The notes under the pieces are model-generated. The model was not told the origin of the DNA. It saw only the letters and a list, made by a program, of their open reading frames with translations, and did no database searches. Positions 61,797 through 64,000 of a DNA stretch of 64,000 nt are shown here, in pieces; the first letter of the stretch is position 1; every line of letters starts with the position of its first letter. Source of the DNA: Candidatus Planktophila sulfonica (GTDB taxonomy: Bacteria > Actinomycetota > Actinomycetes > Nanopelagicales > Nanopelagicaceae); NCBI RefSeq assembly GCF_002288065.1, contig NZ_CP016773.1, positions 868,001 to 932,000 on the forward strand, given 5' to 3'. The translations under genes and the position numbers were made by a program.

Positions 61797-62957
61797 TTAG
61801 CTGCGCTGGCTTGCGTGGACGTTCTGCAAAAGGCCAAAGCCAATGAGGTTGGCAAACATGCTCGATCCGCCGTAAGAAAGGAATGGAAGCGGAACGCCCG
61901 TCATCGGCATCAGCCCCAGAGTCATTCCAATATTTTCAAAGATCTGAAAAGCAAACCATGCAATTACACCCGTACATACCAAGGTCCCGTAGGGGTCCGT
62001 CGCTCTTCGGGCAATTCCAAATGCGCGCATCAAGACAAGGAAAAGAAGGAAGATGATGAATCCGCTTCCGATAAATCCAAGTTCTTCGCCAGCCACAGTA
62101 AAAATAAAGTCAGTCTGTTGTTCAGGAACGAAACGACCATTTGTTTGCGGACCGTTAAAAAGTCCCGTTCCAATAAGTCCGCCAGATCCGACAGTGATAC
62201 GTGCTTGGCGCAGTTGATATCCGGCACCTTGTGAATCTGCATTAGGATCAACGAAAGATTGCAGACGCTTCACCTGATAATCGCTGATGATTCCAGCTTT
62301 CGTTGCAACGAAGCCGCCAATGAGTGCAAGGAGAACTAAGCCGACTACCCATCGAGTAGGTGCACCAGAAACAGCGAGAATGGTGACAACGGATGCGCTG
62401 ATGATAAATACAGTTCCCATATCGGGCTGGGCAAGAATCAGAAGAATTGGGATCGCCGCAACGCCAAGTGCCTTGAGTACATCTTGATTGGTTGGTTCAT
62501 CGCTGTTGTGCGTGCGTTCAGATAACAACATAGAAATACCGATGATGATGGAGATCTTTGCAATTTCAGCAGGCTGAATCTGGAAACCACCAGGAAGTGG
62601 GATCCACGCCTTAGCACCATTGATTTCACTACCAACGCCAGGAATCAGAACCAAGATCAGTCCAAAGACGCCAGCAACCCAGATGAATGGGGTGTACGCA
62701 CGTAGAAGTCTGTAATCAATAATCGTTGTCCCCCACGCAAGGGCAAGGCCAATCACAATATTGATGACATGGCGCTTGAGGTAATACTGAGGATCAAGGC
62801 CGTTTGCCGAATACCACTCGCGAGTTGCTGCATACACCAGCAATGTTCCGATGACCAGAAGGAGAGCAACTGCGCCTGTTAGAACTGGGTCAAACCCTGC
62901 TGTTACTGATGCGCGACGAGATCTGCGGTAAGGATTGCGATTAAGGAATGTACTCAT
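61797..62957 (-). CDS. rodA: Peptidoglycan polymerase RodA (SEDS family)
   Basis: RodA is a SEDS glycosyltransferase for lateral cell-wall growth. The 386-residue protein has about ten membrane helices, the central loop GGFQIQPAEIAKISIIIGIS with conserved residues of the family, and the C-terminal LPFLSYGGSSMFANLIGFG. It overlaps mrdA by 4 nt, so the polymerase and its transpeptidase partner are translated together. Their presence near rne is common in Actinobacteria and fits the RodZ-like gene at 246. Confidence 0.95.
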   Translation of the reverse strand: MSTFLNRNPYRRSRRASVTAGFDPVLTGAVALLLVIGTLLVYAATREWYSANGLDPQYYLKRHVINIVIGLALAWGTTIIDYRLLRAYTPFIWVAGVFGLILVLIPGVGSEINGAKAWIPLPGGFQIQPAEIAKISIIIGISMLLSERTHNSDEPTNQDVLKALGVAAIPILLILAQPDMGTVFIISASVVTILAVSGAPTRWVVGLVLLALIGGFVATKAGIISDYQVKRLQSFVDPNADSQGAGYQLRQARITVGSGGLIGTGLFNGPQTNGRFVPEQQTDFIFTVAGEELGFIGSGFIIFLLFLVLMRAFGIARRATDPYGTLVCTGVIAWFAFQIFENIGMTLGLMPMTGVPLPFLSYGGSSMFANLIGFGLLQNVHASQRS

Positions 62958-64000
62958 CGCTTCGCCTTCACCTTCACCTTAGCAGCGGGAGTTGCAGATG
63001 CAACAGCCTTTGGTTTTCCTGGATTGAGAATAGATGGCTTTGGTTTAGTCGCAGGTGAAATTCGCGGAAGTTTTGTCGGTGGCTTTCCTGCGGGAAAGAG
63101 TGCCAATTCAGGTTTCACTGTTGAACCTTGTGCGCCAAAGATTGTTTCATAAATCTGACGCACACCGACACCAGATGTTCCTGATCCGTATCCGCCCTGG
63201 CTCACCATCATGACAACGGCGTAACGTGGATTCTTCGCGGGCGCGAATGATGCATACCAAGAGGTGTCTGCCTTTGCGCTGCCATTTGCATTTCGACCGA
63301 AGACTTGTGCAGTTCCAGTCTTTCCCGCAGTTGCCACAGGGAATCCTGAAAATGCTCCGGCTGCTGTTCCAGAAATCGTTACTTCACGAAGTGCATCTCG
63401 AAGGAATACAAGAGTCTCTTGGTCAACACCAAGGTCGCCAAGTTTTTCAGGCTTAAATGTTCGAAGAACAGTTCCATCTGTCTTCACAATTGCCTTCGCA
63501 ATAGTTGGCTTCCAGATAGTTCCACCATTTGCAATCGCTGCATACATCTGTGCCAATTTAATCGGAGTAACGACAGTATCTCCCTGCCCGATTGAGAAGT
63601 TAACAGCGTCACCGGCACGGATCTTGTCGCCATCAATGCAGTTCTCACGAGCTAGCTGTAACAAGAATGGCGTCTGTTGCGCTTTGGTAGCTCGGGTTTT
63701 GTAGTTGCAATAGAAATCTTTATTCTGGCTATACCAATCCTTGCGCCACTCGCGATCTGCAAGGCGACCAGCAGATTCTGATGGCAGGTCCACTCCAGTT
63801 TTCTCGCCTACCTTGAACTTTGCCGCTGCCTTAAAGAAGTAGTCATTGGGGTTTGATTTTGGCTTCAATCCACCATCACGAAGCCACTCGTCGTAGGCAA
63901 TGCGATACCAAATCGTGTCGCAAGAAACAGCCAGCGCCTTCTTCATAGAGAGCGTTCCTTGCGCCTTGCTTTCAAAGTTCTGGAATGCGCGAGTACCGAC
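62954..64000 (-). CDS. mrdA: Penicillin-binding protein 2, C-terminal part (5' end outside window)
   Basis: The frame is open to the right edge, so the N-terminal part of this class B transpeptidase is missing. Visible are NFESKAQGTLSMKKALAV, the second motif SCD (in VSCDTIWY), INFSIGQGDT-like NFSIGQGDTVVTPIKLAQMY and the KTG motif in AGKTGTAQVFG. The active-site SxxK lies outside the window. The C-terminus has a Pro/Lys/Ala-rich tail. It overlaps rodA by 4 nt, which supports the elongasome PBP2 over the division PBP3. Confidence 0.93.
   Translation of the reverse strand, partial: VGTRAFQNFESKAQGTLSMKKALAVSCDTIWYRIAYDEWLRDGGLKPKSNPNDYFFKAAAKFKVGEKTGVDLPSESAGRLADREWRKDWYSQNKDFYCNYKTRATKAQQTPFLLQLARENCIDGDKIRAGDAVNFSIGQGDTVVTPIKLAQMYAAIANGGTIWKPTIAKAIVKTDGTVLRTFKPEKLGDLGVDQETLVFLRDALREVTISGTAAGAFSGFPVATAGKTGTAQVFGRNANGSAKADTSWYASFAPAKNPRYAVVMMVSQGGYGSGTSGVGVRQIYETIFGAQGSTVKPELALFPAGKPPTKLPRISPATKPKPSILNPGKPKAVASATPAAKVKVKAKR

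Overview
The window is a dense, almost single-stranded block of bacterial housekeeping genes from a small-genome actinobacterium. Evidence: gene content and order are actinobacterial (ftsK-rnj-dapA-thyX-dapB, pnp-rpsO-ribF-truB-rbfA-infB-nusA-rimP-proS, ispG-rseP-dxr, rlmN-cdsA-frr-pyrH-tsf-rpsB-xerC, ilvB-ilvN-ilvC-serA-leuB, gatCAB, obgE-proB-proA, mrdA-rodA-rne-rplU-rpmA). Base composition looks moderate rather than high GC, intergenic gaps are tiny, and many genes overlap by 1 or 4 nt. This resembles freshwater streamlined Actinobacteria (acI / Nanopelagicales, Candidatus Planktophila-like). That placement is inference from gene order and composition, not a database match.

Layout in window coordinates (most genes are on the minus strand, so transcription runs right to left). 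1-6772: rimO (cut by the window edge), a RodZ-like gene, ftsK, rnj, dapA and thyX. 6833-7803: an azlCD amino-acid exporter pair on the plus strand. 7806-12755: a glutaredoxin-like gene, dapB, an M16 peptidase, pnp and rpsO. 12890-19485: ribF, truB, rbfA, infB, nusA and rimP (translation initiation, ribosome maturation, antitermination). 19533-25524: a TSUP permease, proS, ispG, the rseP-type protease and dxr. 25521-31049: a polyamine-type ABC transporter (potCBAD) with an aminobutyraldehyde-type dehydrogenase. 31053-36577: a DinB-like gene, rlmN, cdsA, frr, pyrH, tsf and rpsB. 36822-38303: xerC, an unknown 77-residue protein and a small HTH regulator. 38346-48660: cimA, ilvE, leuB, serA, ilvC, ilvN, ilvB and ilvD. 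48730-50193: an MFS drug-type exporter on the plus strand. 50252-58642: gatB, gatA, gatC, proA, a plus-strand serine hydrolase, proB and obgE. 58746-64000: rpmA, rplU, rne, rodA and mrdA (cut by the window edge).

How it works together: the branched-chain cluster makes valine, leucine-pathway and isoleucine precursors. Isoleucine appears to start from citramalate (cimA). ilvB is preceded by a 15-codon leader peptide rich in Val/Ile codons and a strong intrinsic terminator, i.e. transcription attenuation. The polyamine cassette takes up putrescine-like compounds and oxidises the derived aminoaldehyde to GABA. It is joined by a 4-nt overlap to dxr and the isoprenoid genes.

The most informative non-gene pattern is that twelve genes have a TANNNT hexamer exactly 6 or 7 nt upstream of their start codon and no good Shine-Dalgarno at the usual distance in most cases. 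That is what leaderless mRNAs would look like. I saw no CRISPR array, prophage, insertion sequence, tRNA or rRNA gene, and no clear candidate for a wholly new multi-gene system. The nearest is the xerC / unknown small gene / HTH locus with a perfect 7-bp dyad.
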